DNA of 64,000 nt from Pseudomonas sp. W4I3 (GCF_030816195.1 NZ_JAUSXS010000001.1:2751501-2815500), one strand, 5' to 3'; shown: positions 47,472 to 56,937, counted from the stretch's first letter. A program made the numbers and translations. The notes: generated from the letters alone by a model not told the origin.

Positions 47472-48572
47472 ATGATCGCTATTCGATGCAAGCAATGGGG
47501 GCTGGCTGCCGTCTTCAGCGGCGCAGTGGCTTGCGCCCAGGCGGCGGAGCCCAAGGTCAATATCTATAACTGGTATGACTTCATTGCGCCCACCACGCTC
47601 AAGGCGTTCCAGGCGCAAACCGGCATTCAATCGGCCTACGACGTGTTCGATAACAGCGAGGTTATGCAGAGCAAACTCATGGCCGGGCGCAGCGGCTATG
47701 ACGTTGTGGTCGCCACCGGCGACCTGCTGCCGAACCTGATCAAGTCCGGCGTGCTCAAGGAACTGGATCGCTCGCAACTGCCGAACCTGTCCCATCTCGA
47801 CCCGGACATCCTGGCCAAGGTGCGCAACAACGACCCCGGTAATCGCTTCGCTGTGCCCTATTTGTGGGGCACCACCGGCATCGGCTATGACGTGGACAAG
47901 ATCAAGACGATCCTCGGTAACGACGCGCCGCTAGATTCCTGGGATCTGATATTCAACGAAGACAACCTGGCCAAGCTTGGCGATTGCGGAGTGGCGATGC
48001 TGGATGCGCCGGGTGAGATTATACCGATCGCCTTGCATTACCTGGGCTTGCCTTATAACAGCCAGAACCCGGACGACTATGCCAAGGCCCAGGCGCTGTT
48101 GTTGAAACTGCGCCCGCATGTGCGCTACTTCGATTCATCGCGCTTTATCACCGATCTGGCGAACGGTGACATCTGCGCCGTCGTCGGCTGGGCAGGCGGT
48201 GTGATGGACGCACGCAAAGCGGCTGAGGCCGCCGGCAATGGCCGCCAGATTCAGTACAGCATTCCCAAGGAGGGCGCGCCGATCTGGGTGGAAAGCCTGG
48301 TACTGCTCAACGATGCACCCAACCCGGCACAGGGCCTGGCGTTCATCGACTACATGCTGCGCCCGGCGGTGATCGCCGAGTCGTCCAACTACCTCAGTTA
48401 TGCCAACGCCAACAAGGATGCGACAAAACTGGTCGATGAAAAGGTGCGCGATAACCCCGGGGTTTATCCGTCGAAAGCCGTGCTGGATACGCTGTTTGCG
48501 CTGGAGCCGTTGCCCTTGAAACTGGAGCGCGTGCGTACGCGGGTGTGGAGCAAGGTCAAGAGTGGGACTTGA
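47472..48572 (+). CDS. Periplasmic polyamine-binding protein (PotF/SpuD-like)
   Basis: 366 residues with signal peptide (GLAAVFSGAVACAQA) and polyamine-binding family motifs: NIYNWYDFIAPTTLKAFQ, YDVFDNSEVMQSKLMAGRSGYDVVV, VPYLWGTTGIGYDV. CAGGAG lies 6 bp before ATG 47472. No ABC permease or ATPase genes follow, so it is an orphan receptor that must share a transporter encoded elsewhere, or have a sensing role. Confidence 0.88.
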   Translation: MIAIRCKQWGLAAVFSGAVACAQAAEPKVNIYNWYDFIAPTTLKAFQAQTGIQSAYDVFDNSEVMQSKLMAGRSGYDVVVATGDLLPNLIKSGVLKELDRSQLPNLSHLDPDILAKVRNNDPGNRFAVPYLWGTTGIGYDVDKIKTILGNDAPLDSWDLIFNEDNLAKLGDCGVAMLDAPGEIIPIALHYLGLPYNSQNPDDYAKAQALLLKLRPHVRYFDSSRFITDLANGDICAVVGWAGGVMDARKAAEAAGNGRQIQYSIPKEGAPIWVESLVLLNDAPNPAQGLAFIDYMLRPAVIAESSNYLSYANANKDATKLVDEKVRDNPGVYPSKAVLDTLFALEPLPLKLERVRTRVWSKVKSGT

Positions 48573-48606
48573 TTGAACGGTGCCTATTCAGCGCGCCATG
48601 AACGCA

Positions 48607-48638
48607 CGCAACTGGCCACATCCCTGTAGCCAGTTGCG
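48607..48638. other. Stem-loop after the binding-protein gene
   Basis: CGCAACTGGC and GCCAGTTGCG form a 10-bp stem with a 12-base loop and no T tract, between the convergent binding-protein and levansucrase genes. Confidence 0.5.
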
Positions 48639-48648
48639 CAGGTGGGTC

Positions 48649-48689
48649 AATGCGCGTTGTTCAAGAGCGCTCTCAAACAACGGCGCAAT
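48649..48689. other. Long imperfect inverted repeat 3' of levansucrase
   Basis: About 19 imperfectly paired bases per arm centre on AGAGCGCTCT, with one bulge, 10 bp after the levansucrase stop. Likely a 3' stem-loop of that transcript. Confidence 0.5.
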
Positions 48690-48698
48690 GGAGCGGCC

Positions 48699-49973
48699 TT
48701 ACTTGAGCGTCACATCCAGCATCGGCGGAATGAACCCGTAGTCATATTCGGCGACCACGAATGTCTGCTGCCCTTTGATCTTGATGCCGACGGTCGGTGC
48801 CTCGGTGCCGCCGATGCGCATCTGTTTACCGTCTTCGCCGGCAGGTACGCTGTCGATGAAGGAGGTCACCAGGCCGTTGGGCATCACGCAGTGCGAGTAG
48901 GTCTGGAAGGGCTGGGAAGAGGGGTTGCCCAGCACCAGGCCAGAACCGTTCAGCGGCACGTAAGGGCCGAACAGCGAGTCCGCGACGAAACCGTAGACCC
49001 CGTCGGGCCCGGTGACGCCGTCGGCGTAGGTGAAGGTGTGGCTGATGGTGAACAGGTAATACTTGCCGTCCTGGAACACGAAGTGCGGGCGTTCGGTCTG
49101 GTCGTTGACGCCTACCGCGGTGAGCAGCGGCGGCAGCATTTCCCAGTCGTCGCCGTCTTCGTCACGGGCCACGGCGATGCCGACGCAGGCGGTCTGGTAG
49201 CGCGAGTTGCCGACGTCTTCATGACCCGGCGGCACGTCGCCGATTTCTGCTTTGCCCACCTTGTGCGAGCCGCGCTCGCCGGCCACGTTGCCCTCGAACA
49301 GCATGTACAGCTTGCCGTCTTTGGGGTCGCGGAACGGCCACGGATCGCGGAAGCCCCAGAAGGCGTTCTGCGCTTCGGTCTGGTACATCTTGCCGTCGGC
49401 CTCGAACAGCGGCTTGACCTTCTCGAAGCCCACCAGGCTGACGCCATGCTCGGTGGTCACCACGCGGCCACGCACCTTGACGATGGTCGCGCCGGGTGTG
49501 ACGGCGGTGTAGTACAGGTCGATTTCACCTTGCTCGTTCAACAGGATCGGCGTGCCGGCCCATTCGCGCGCGGTCGGCGAAACGCCCTCAGCCATGACCC
49601 GGCCGCCGAGTTTCCAGTCCTTGCCGGTGCGGGAGAACCAGTAGTACATCTTTGCCCGACCGTGGCGGTCATTCCAGTCGCGGGTGATGTCGTAGTTACC
49701 GTTCTGATCGAGGTATTGCGGGTCGTTCGGGTGACGATCCGCGGTCAGGGTGAAGATCACCGACCAGCCGTCGACGGAGGTGATATTGCCGTCGAGGTCA
49801 CGCAGCGGCATGGTGTCCCAGATAAACACTTTATCGCTCAGCACCGGGAAGTCGGCGCTGACCAGTGGCTGGGTCGTGGTGGGATCGTCCGCGTGCACTT
49901 TCAGCGCATCGGCGCGGGTCCACAGGCTGGGTTGATGGGGTGCTTTGCCAAATGTATCAGTGGTGCTTTTCAT
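48699..49973 (-). CDS. lsc: Levansucrase (GH68)
   Basis: 424-residue fructosyltransferase that makes levan from sucrose. GH68 catalytic residues are seen: nucleophile Asp53 in VFIWDTMPL, transition-state Asp in WGFRDPWPF and acid/base Glu in TERPHF. No signal peptide, as in other Pseudomonas levansucrases, which are exported by a non-classical route. ATG 49973 has GAGG 8 bp upstream. Its promoter carries a LexA box. Confidence 0.95.
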   Translation of the reverse strand: MKSTTDTFGKAPHQPSLWTRADALKVHADDPTTTQPLVSADFPVLSDKVFIWDTMPLRDLDGNITSVDGWSVIFTLTADRHPNDPQYLDQNGNYDITRDWNDRHGRAKMYYWFSRTGKDWKLGGRVMAEGVSPTAREWAGTPILLNEQGEIDLYYTAVTPGATIVKVRGRVVTTEHGVSLVGFEKVKPLFEADGKMYQTEAQNAFWGFRDPWPFRDPKDGKLYMLFEGNVAGERGSHKVGKAEIGDVPPGHEDVGNSRYQTACVGIAVARDEDGDDWEMLPPLLTAVGVNDQTERPHFVFQDGKYYLFTISHTFTYADGVTGPDGVYGFVADSLFGPYVPLNGSGLVLGNPSSQPFQTYSHCVMPNGLVTSFIDSVPAGEDGKQMRIGGTEAPTVGIKIKGQQTFVVAEYDYGFIPPMLDVTLK

Positions 49974-50007
49974 AGGGTAAACCTCGTCCATGAAGGTTGG
50001 TTGAATA

Positions 50008-50023
50008 CTGTATTTATATACAG
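50008..50023. promoter_or_regulatory. LexA (SOS) box in the levansucrase promoter
   Basis: CTGTATTTATATACAG, inside TACTGTATTTATATACAGTT, fits the LexA consensus CTG-N10-CAG with an alternating AT core. It lies 35 bp upstream of the levansucrase ATG and just downstream of the -10 element, where bound LexA would block transcription. Confidence 0.75.
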
Positions 50024-50030
50024 TTACTTC

Positions 50031-50059
50031 ACTTTATAAGGGTCCTTCCCTCGGGTCAA
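50031..50059 (-). promoter_or_regulatory. lsc: Sigma-70 promoter of levansucrase
   Basis: On the minus strand TTGACC (50059-50054) and TAAAGT (50036-50031) are 17 bp apart. The LexA box starts 7 bp downstream of the -10. Confidence 0.65.
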
Positions 50060-50165
50060 GCAAAAAAATGCATTTATGCATAATCGAGGTTTTTGTCGAA
50101 GCTGATTCGTTTCACCAAGGGAGATAGCCCCAAGATCGTCACTGCGAATTGGGGCAGCTCGTCCA

Positions 50166-51191
50166 TTAATTGGCCTGACGCACCTGCTCATGCCGATGCT
50201 GGTTGCACTGCCAGCGCCAGGCATCGGCCAGCATGCTTTCCAGTGAGTGACGCGCCTGCCAGCCCAGCTCTTCGAGTGATTTTCGCGGGTCGGCCCAGCA
50301 GCAGGCGATATCCCCTGGCCGGCGCGCTTCGAAGGTCATGGGTATGTGCACACCGGTGACTTTTTCGAAAGCCTTGATCACCTCCAGCACCGAATACCCA
50401 CGCCCCGTTCCCAGGTTCCACACACTGATACCACGCCGCTCGCGCAGCGCTTCGAGCGCGCAGGTATGGCCCTGCGCCAAGTCGACGACATGGATGTAAT
50501 CGCGAACGCCGGTGCCGTCCGGGGTCGGGTAGTCCCGGCCGTAAACCGACAATGCCTGACGTTCGCCGCTGGCAACTTGCAGCAAATAGGGCAGCAGATT
50601 ATTCGGTGTACTGGTCGGCGCTTCGCCGAGCAAGCCGGAGGCGTGGGCGCCGATGGGGTTGAAGTAGCGCAGCAGGCCTATCGACCAGCGCGGGTCGGAG
50701 CCGGCCACGCTTTTCATCACGTTTTCACACATCAATTTGGACATGCCGTACGGGTTGGTCGGTTGCCCGGTGGTGCACGTCTCGCTGATGGGCATGCGCG
50801 TGCAGTCGCCGTACACGGTGGCCGATGAACTGAACACCAGGCGGAACACACCCGCCTGCGCCATGGCCTGGCAAAGCACCACGCTGCCGCCGACATTGGT
50901 GTCGTAATAGCGCAACGGCTCACGCACGCTTTCGCCGACGGCTTTCAATCCAGCGCAGTGCACCACCGCGTCGATCGGGTAGTCGCGCAACAGCGTGTCG
51001 AGCAAACGCCGGTTGCGCACATCGCCGTAGACAAATCCTGGTGGCCTGCCAGCCAGGGTGCTGATGCGCTCGATGGCCGAGCGCTCGCTGTTGCACAAGT
51101 TATCCAGGATCAACACGTCTTCGCCACGCCCCATCCATTGCACCGCGACATGCGCACCGATGTATCCCGCACCGCCCGTTATCAAAATCAT
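50166..51191 (-). CDS. galE: UDP-glucose 4-epimerase
   Basis: 341-residue short-chain-type epimerase: NAD motif TGGAGYIGAH, SSSATVYGD serine motif and YGMSK catalytic Tyr-Lys. It interconverts UDP-glucose and UDP-galactose. The ATG at 51191 gives MILITGGAGYIG; the longer frame is not coding. Divergent from the glycosyltransferase-glf operon, for which it can supply UDP-galactose. Confidence 0.95.
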   Translation of the reverse strand: MILITGGAGYIGAHVAVQWMGRGEDVLILDNLCNSERSAIERISTLAGRPPGFVYGDVRNRRLLDTLLRDYPIDAVVHCAGLKAVGESVREPLRYYDTNVGGSVVLCQAMAQAGVFRLVFSSSATVYGDCTRMPISETCTTGQPTNPYGMSKLMCENVMKSVAGSDPRWSIGLLRYFNPIGAHASGLLGEAPTSTPNNLLPYLLQVASGERQALSVYGRDYPTPDGTGVRDYIHVVDLAQGHTCALEALRERRGISVWNLGTGRGYSVLEVIKAFEKVTGVHIPMTFEARRPGDIACCWADPRKSLEELGWQARHSLESMLADAWRWQCNQHRHEQVRQAN

Positions 51192-51501
51192 GCGCCTGCC
51201 CTCAATCGTCCCGGCGTCTGCCTGACGCCCTGTTGCCAAGGTGGTCAGCCGTGGTGGCGGCTGACTGTTAAACCGGTAGGGGGTGTTTTTTGGCGGGAGT
51301 TCAAACCGGTTGACTGACTGGTATGTGCAGTTCATCGGCTTCGCAGAATCTTCTTCTGAACGCCCCGTGACGGCCACGCTTCCAACCTTCAAGAGCCGTA
51401 CAGCCTGATTGAACGCTGTCGCGCACTTGCCGTATCGATCGGATATGGCCAAGGGGCTCGATGCTTGAGCCGTCATCTTTTCGCTTGATAAGGACGTTGA
51501 T
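51192..51501. promoter_or_regulatory. Divergent promoter region of galE and the glycan operon
   Basis: 310 bp without a gene. AAACCGGT occurs twice as a direct repeat (51270-51277 and 51303-51310), 33 bp apart or about three helical turns; each contains the palindrome ACCGGT. GGCTC/GAGCC pair near 51450. No clear sigma-70 promoter was identified. Confidence 0.4.
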
Positions 51502-52671
51502 ATGAACCTTGCAGAACAGCCTGAACAGTTTGCTGCGCTGAGTGCGCAACGCCTCATGGAATCCCCGACCCCGGCGCGGCCCACCCTGGTGTGCCTGTCC
51601 CATTTACGCTGGGGTTTCGTTTACCAGCGCCCGCAGCATGTGATGTCGCGCCTGGCGAAAGACTACGACGTGATCTTCTTCGAAGAACCAGTGGTGGCCG
51701 GTGACGAGCCGCCCCGGCTTGAGGCGTCGAGCCCGGCAGACGGTATTCAGGTGCTGGTGCCGCGCCTGCCCGAAGGCATGAGTGCCCAGGCGATCAACGA
51801 AGCGCAGCGCCAGTTGCTCGACGAGCGCCTGGCCCAGCGCTTGCCCGGCGATCTTCTGCTCTGGTATTTCACCCCGATGAGCCTGGCGTTCACCGACCAT
51901 CTCCACGCGCAGGTCACGGTGTTCGACTGCATGGATGAGTTGTCCGCGTTCCTGGGCGCACCCGCTCAACTGGTGGACATGGAGCGGCTGCTGATGACCA
52001 AAGCTGATGTGGTATTTACCGGCGGAGTGAGCTTATGGGAGGTCAAGCAGCGCCAGCATGGCAATGCGCATCCGGTGCCCAGCAGCGTCGACATCGCGCA
52101 TTTCGCCCAGGCACGTGACACCGTGGCCGAGCCTGCGGACCAGGCCGCGATTGCGCGGCCACGCCTGGGCTTTTTCGGGGTGATCGATGAACGCTTCGAC
52201 ATCGAATTGGTGGACGAGCTGGCGGCGCTGCGGCCGGACTGGCAGATCGTACTGGTGGGGCCGGTGGTCAAAATTGACCCGCAAACACTGCCACGTCGGC
52301 CCAATATCCATTACCTGGGGGCGCGGCAATACGCCGAACTGCCGGCGTACCTGAGCGGCTGGGACGTGGCGCTGATGCCTTTCGCGCTCAACGCGTCCAC
52401 CCGCTTTATCAGCCCCACCAAGACGCCTGAATACCTGGCGGGCGGCTGCCCCGTGGTGTCCACGCCGATTCGCGATGTGGTCAACGGCTATGGCAGCAGT
52501 GGCGCTGTGTTCATCGCCGACACGCCGCAGGCCTTTGTCAGTGCCATCGAAGGCGCGCTGCACCTCAAAGGCACGCCCGACTTTCTGAAGCGTGTCGATG
52601 CCGCCCTCGAAGGCATGTCGTGGGACAACACCAGCCGTTTCATGAAGGAGCAGATCGAATGCCTCAGATAA
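51502..52671 (+). CDS. Glycosyltransferase, GT-B fold
   Basis: 389 residues. N-terminal LSHLRWGFVYQRPQHVMSRL and C-terminal FISPTKTPEYLAGGCPVVST place it with GT4-like or related GT-B enzymes of the type found beside glf. It probably transfers galactofuranose or galactose to a glycan. The next gene starts 13 bp before its stop. Confidence 0.85.
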   Translation: MNLAEQPEQFAALSAQRLMESPTPARPTLVCLSHLRWGFVYQRPQHVMSRLAKDYDVIFFEEPVVAGDEPPRLEASSPADGIQVLVPRLPEGMSAQAINEAQRQLLDERLAQRLPGDLLLWYFTPMSLAFTDHLHAQVTVFDCMDELSAFLGAPAQLVDMERLLMTKADVVFTGGVSLWEVKQRQHGNAHPVPSSVDIAHFAQARDTVAEPADQAAIARPRLGFFGVIDERFDIELVDELAALRPDWQIVLVGPVVKIDPQTLPRRPNIHYLGARQYAELPAYLSGWDVALMPFALNASTRFISPTKTPEYLAGGCPVVSTPIRDVVNGYGSSGAVFIADTPQAFVSAIEGALHLKGTPDFLKRVDAALEGMSWDNTSRFMKEQIECLR

Positions 52672-53852
52672 ATCTTGAAGCCGCCATGTCCGGACCGTCC
52701 TGCCAACCGGCGCGCACTACCTATGACTACCTGATCGTCGGTGCCGGGTTTGCCGGCAGCGTGATGGCCGAGCGCCTGGCCGAAGGGCTGGGCCGCCACG
52801 TGCTTTTGATCGACCGGCGCGCCCATGTGGCCGGCAACGCCTACGATCATTACGACGCAGCGGGGGTGCTGGTGCACCGCTACGGTCCGCACATTTTCCA
52901 CACCAACGCCCAGCGCATTGTCGATTACCTGTCACGCTTCACCGAGTGGCGGCCCTACGAGCACCGTGTGCTGGCGAAGGTGGATGGGCAGTTGGTGCCG
53001 ATTCCCATCAACCTCACCACGCTCAATACGCTGTATGGTCTGTCGATGACGCCTGAGCAAGCCGAAGTGTTCCTGGCCGAACGGGCCGAACCGGTGGCGA
53101 CGATTCGCACGTCCGAAGACGTGGTGGTCAATCAGATCGGGCGAACGCTGTACGAGCAGTTTTTCCGTGGCTATACGCGCAAGCAATGGGGCCTGGATCC
53201 GTCCGAGCTGGACAAGTCGGTGACCTCGCGCATTCCCACCCGCACCCATGCCGACGATCGCTATTTCATCGACACCTTCCAGATGATGCCCCGCGACGGC
53301 TATACGCGCCTGTTCGAGCGGATGCTCGATCACCCGCGCATTGACGTGCTGCTCAACACCGACTTCAAGGCCGTGCGCGATGCCGTCAAGTTCAAGCACA
53401 TCATCTATTGCGGGCCGATCGACGAGTACTTCGACTTCCAGCTGGGCCGCTTGCCCTATCGCTCGCTGCGCTTCGAACACCAGACCCTCGAACAGGAACG
53501 CTATCAACCAGTGGCAGTGGTCAACTTTCCCGACGAGCAGGTGCCCTATACCCGCATCACCGAGTACAAGCACCTGACTGGCCAGGAGCACCCGTGCACC
53601 AGCGTCAGTTACGAATTTCCCTGCGATGAAGGTGACCCTTATTACCCGGTGCCACGCCCCGAAAACGCCGAGTTGTACAAACGCTACAAGGCGCTGGCCC
53701 AGCAGACGCCAAATGTGACGTTCCTCGGCCGCCTGGGCACCTACAAGTATTACAACATGGACCAGGTCGTCGGCCAGGCGCTGGCGTTGTACCGCGATAT
53801 CGAGGCCGCAAGCAGCGAAGTCGCCCTTGAAGCGGGGCTCGAAGCTCCATGA
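52659..53852 (+). CDS. glf: UDP-galactopyranose mutase
   Basis: 397-residue FAD enzyme converting UDP-galactopyranose to UDP-galactofuranose. The Rossmann motif DYLIVGAGFAGSVMAERLAE, LIDRRAHVAGNAYD, HRYGPHIFHTN and FRGYTRKQWG are family hallmarks. The ATG at 52659 has GGAG 8 bp upstream. It overlaps both the glycosyltransferase (13 bp) and the glycosidase gene (ATGA), so translation is coupled. Confidence 0.95.
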   Translation: MPQINLEAAMSGPSCQPARTTYDYLIVGAGFAGSVMAERLAEGLGRHVLLIDRRAHVAGNAYDHYDAAGVLVHRYGPHIFHTNAQRIVDYLSRFTEWRPYEHRVLAKVDGQLVPIPINLTTLNTLYGLSMTPEQAEVFLAERAEPVATIRTSEDVVVNQIGRTLYEQFFRGYTRKQWGLDPSELDKSVTSRIPTRTHADDRYFIDTFQMMPRDGYTRLFERMLDHPRIDVLLNTDFKAVRDAVKFKHIIYCGPIDEYFDFQLGRLPYRSLRFEHQTLEQERYQPVAVVNFPDEQVPYTRITEYKHLTGQEHPCTSVSYEFPCDEGDPYYPVPRPENAELYKRYKALAQQTPNVTFLGRLGTYKYYNMDQVVGQALALYRDIEAASSEVALEAGLEAP

Positions 53853-55036
53853 ACGCACAAACACAGGGAGGGCCAAGCGCGCAGATCAGTCTGTTCGACA
53901 GCTTCGTGATGGCCGGTTACGAATGTTCCAGCCAGCGCCGTCAGGACGGCCAGCGCCTGGACCTGCTGGAAAGCACCGGCCACGCGCGTTGGGTGGACAA
54001 GGACTACCGGCAACTGGCGGGCCTGAACGTGCGCTGTGCCCGCGACGGTTTGCGCTGGCACCTGATCGAACGCAGCCCTGGCCGCTACGACTGGAGCAGC
54101 TTCCTGCCGATGCTCAGGGCCGCGCGTGAGCACTCGCTGCAAGTGATATGGGACCTGTGTCATTACGGCTATCCCGATGACCTGGACATCTGGCGCCCGT
54201 CATTCATCGATCGCTTCGCCCGCTTTGCCGGCGCGGTGGCGAAGCTGATGACCGATGAAGGCATCCAGCGGCCGTTCTACTCGCCGGTCAACGAAATATC
54301 GTTCTGGAGCTGGGCGGGGGGTGACGTCGGTTATTTCAACCCGAACGCACGCGGGCGAGGGCAGGAGCTCAAGCACCAGTTGGTGCGTGCCAGCATCGCG
54401 GCAATCGAGGCGATTCGCGAGCGTGCGCCCGCTGCGCGTTTCGTGCAGTGCGACCCGTTGATCCACGTGGTGTCAGCGTCGCGTCGCAGCGAAGAGATTG
54501 ATCACGCCGAACGTTATCGGCTGGCTCAATTCGAAGCGTGGGACTTGTTGACCGGGCGGCAATGGCCGGGCCTGGGCGGGCAGGAGCATTACCTGGACAT
54601 CATCGGCGCCAATTTCTACCCGCACAACCAATGGTATTTCCAGGGAGATCGCATCATGCGCGGGGCGCCTGATTACCGTCCGCTGGCCGGGATGCTCAAG
54701 GAGCTGCACCAGCGCTATCAGCGGCCTGTGCTGATTTCCGAAACCGGCGCCGAGGATCAAGCGCGTGTGCCCTGGTTGAGCTACGTCGTGGAGCAGGTAC
54801 TGACAGCGCTCAAACGAGGGGTTCCGGTGCAGGGCATCTGCTGGTATCCCTTTCTCGACTACCCCGGCTGGGATGACGGCCGTTACTGCCCCACCGGGGT
54901 GTTCGGCTACCCGGACGGAGAGGGCGAGCGCGCGTCCTTTCATCCCTTGCATGTGCAACTTCAGGCGGTGCCCGAACGCGTGCGGGCGTGTTGGCGCGAG
55001 CTGGATCGGTTGCGATCGGCGAGGCAACGGCCATGA
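53849..55036 (+). CDS. Glycoside hydrolase, GH-A clan (beta-glucosidase-like)
   Basis: 395 residues with a TIM-barrel pattern. Probable acid/base Glu149 in SPVNEISF and nucleophile Glu298 in LISETGAED. No signal peptide, so it acts in the cytosol. In an export operon it might trim or transfer sugar on a precursor rather than degrade food glycans. Overlaps glf and the ABC transporter gene by 4 bp each. Confidence 0.78.
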   Translation: MNAQTQGGPSAQISLFDSFVMAGYECSSQRRQDGQRLDLLESTGHARWVDKDYRQLAGLNVRCARDGLRWHLIERSPGRYDWSSFLPMLRAAREHSLQVIWDLCHYGYPDDLDIWRPSFIDRFARFAGAVAKLMTDEGIQRPFYSPVNEISFWSWAGGDVGYFNPNARGRGQELKHQLVRASIAAIEAIRERAPAARFVQCDPLIHVVSASRRSEEIDHAERYRLAQFEAWDLLTGRQWPGLGGQEHYLDIIGANFYPHNQWYFQGDRIMRGAPDYRPLAGMLKELHQRYQRPVLISETGAEDQARVPWLSYVVEQVLTALKRGVPVQGICWYPFLDYPGWDDGRYCPTGVFGYPDGEGERASFHPLHVQLQAVPERVRACWRELDRLRSARQRP

Positions 55037-56877
55037 TCCTGCGGCGCTTGCGCGATGAGCCGCTGCCGGCAACCGCCAGCGCGTTCTTATGGCGCTATGT
55101 CAGGGTGCGTCCGCTGCATTTCAGCGCCATGTTGTCGTTGGTGATCGGTGCGGCCTGCTGCGCGGTAGCGGTGCAGTACGGCATGAAGTTGCTGGTGGAC
55201 GCGATGGCCGGCGATTCGCAGGCAGGCCAGGTGTGGCGCGCCTTCAGCCTGTTCATCGGGCTGATCGTGGTAGAAAACGTGCTGTGGCGGCTCGGTGGCT
55301 GGGTGGGCTGCTACACCGTGGTCGGAAGTTGCGCCGACCTGCGCGTGGACCTGTTCCACCACCTGACCGGGCACCCGATGCGCTATTTCAACCGACACTT
55401 TGCCGGCTCGCTGGCCAATCGGGTGTCGGCGGCGGCCACGGCTGCCAATACCGTCTACGGTGGCCTGGCCTGGCGCATCGTGCCGCCCTGCGTGGATTTT
55501 CTCGGTGCCGTCGTGGTGCTGTTTGCCGTGCGTGGTTCCATGGCGCTGGCCTTGATCGTGTGCGTGTTGCTGGTGGCGGCGTTGATCACCGTGGTCGGCG
55601 TGCGCGGCCGCCACCGGCATATCGCCTTCGCTTCACAGTCGGCGCGTGTCGGTGGCGAGATTGTGGATCAGGTGTCGAATGTCTGGACGATCAAGGCGTT
55701 TTCCGGCCGCGAACGCGAACGCCTCAGGCTCGAGCGCGAGATCGGCGTCGAGGCGGGGGCGCATCGGCGTAGCTGGATCTATCTGGAAAAGGCGCGCGTG
55801 CTGCATGACGTGTGCCTGTCCATCATGGCGGGGTCGATGCTGGGCTGGGCCATCCTGCTGTGGCGCCAGGGCCAGGTCACGGCGGGCGATGTGGTGATGG
55901 TCAGCGCGTTGACGTTTCGTATTCTCCATGGCTCGCGCGACCTGGCGCTTGCCCTGGTGGAGGCCACTCAACAGATGGGCGTCATCGCCGAAACCCTGGG
56001 GATCATCGCCCAGCCCCATGAACTCAGCGATGCGCCGCAAGAGCTGGCCCCCACCCGCGGCAGCATCCGCTTGCTCGACGTCAGCTATGCCCACCCCGGT
56101 GGGCGCTCGGTGTTCAGGCATTTTTTCCTGGAGATTCCGGCCGGCCAGAGCGTTGGTATTGTCGGCACCTCGGGCTCGGGCAAGTCCACGCTGCTGGGCT
56201 TGCTGCAGCGCCTGGATGACGTGCAAAGCGGCGTGATCCTGATCGACGATCGCGACATCCGCTCGGTCAGCCAGGACAGCTTGCGTCGGCAAATTGCCGT
56301 GGTGCCCCAGGAACCGGCGCTGTTCAATCGCAGCATTCTGGAAAACATCGGCTACGGCCAGCCCCACGCGACCGAGCAGCAGATCATTGAAGCGGCCCGC
56401 CGCGCCTTCTGCGACGAGTTCGTGCAGGCGCTGCCCGCGGGCTATCAGACGCTGGTGGGGGAGCGCGGCGTGACGCTTTCCGGCGGGCAGCGACAACGCC
56501 TGGGGCTGGCGCGGGCGTTCCTCAAGGCCGCGCCGGTTCTGATCCTCGACGAAGCGACGTCCGCGCTGGATTCGGATTCCGAAGCCGTCATCCAGCGCGC
56601 GCTCACCGACCTGATGCGTGGCAGAACGGTGCTTGCGGTGGCTCACCGACTGTCCACGGTTGCCCACTTCGACCGGGTGCTGGTGCTGGAGCATGGCGAG
56701 ATCGTGCAAGACGGTTCCCCCGATGAACTGCGCCGCCGTCCCGGACGTTTCCGCACGCTCTGGCAGCGCCAGGCAATGCTGCGCTCTGATGCTGATGCAG
56801 CAGGCTGTGCCGTTGATCGGCCTGCGCCGTTTGCCGAACGAACTGCCGAGAATGGCCCCGGCTCGAACCGTACATAG
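55033..56877 (+). CDS. ABC exporter, fused membrane and ATPase domains
   Basis: 614 residues: six-helix membrane domain (about 30-320) and ATPase with Walker A GTSGSGKST (about 378-386), signature LSGGQRQR, Walker B VLILDEATSALD and AHRLS. MsbA/ATM1-like half transporter. As the last gene of the overlapping glycan operon it probably exports a galactofuranose-containing lipid or glycan. The tail after about residue 590 is low in recognisable structure. Confidence 0.9.
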   Translation: MILRRLRDEPLPATASAFLWRYVRVRPLHFSAMLSLVIGAACCAVAVQYGMKLLVDAMAGDSQAGQVWRAFSLFIGLIVVENVLWRLGGWVGCYTVVGSCADLRVDLFHHLTGHPMRYFNRHFAGSLANRVSAAATAANTVYGGLAWRIVPPCVDFLGAVVVLFAVRGSMALALIVCVLLVAALITVVGVRGRHRHIAFASQSARVGGEIVDQVSNVWTIKAFSGRERERLRLEREIGVEAGAHRRSWIYLEKARVLHDVCLSIMAGSMLGWAILLWRQGQVTAGDVVMVSALTFRILHGSRDLALALVEATQQMGVIAETLGIIAQPHELSDAPQELAPTRGSIRLLDVSYAHPGGRSVFRHFFLEIPAGQSVGIVGTSGSGKSTLLGLLQRLDDVQSGVILIDDRDIRSVSQDSLRRQIAVVPQEPALFNRSILENIGYGQPHATEQQIIEAARRAFCDEFVQALPAGYQTLVGERGVTLSGGQRQRLGLARAFLKAAPVLILDEATSALDSDSEAVIQRALTDLMRGRTVLAVAHRLSTVAHFDRVLVLEHGEIVQDGSPDELRRRPGRFRTLWQRQAMLRSDADAAGCAVDRPAPFAERTAENGPGSNRT

Positions 56878-56937
56878 CCCTGGAGGAGAGCCTCGAGAAC
56901 GGCTGATCGATTTGGACGAATATTAAGGAGATTTTCC

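Noticed and set aside
48642-50039. 465-codon plus-strand frame opposite levansucrase
   Set aside because: The GH68 catalytic motifs are on the minus strand; this is its shadow.
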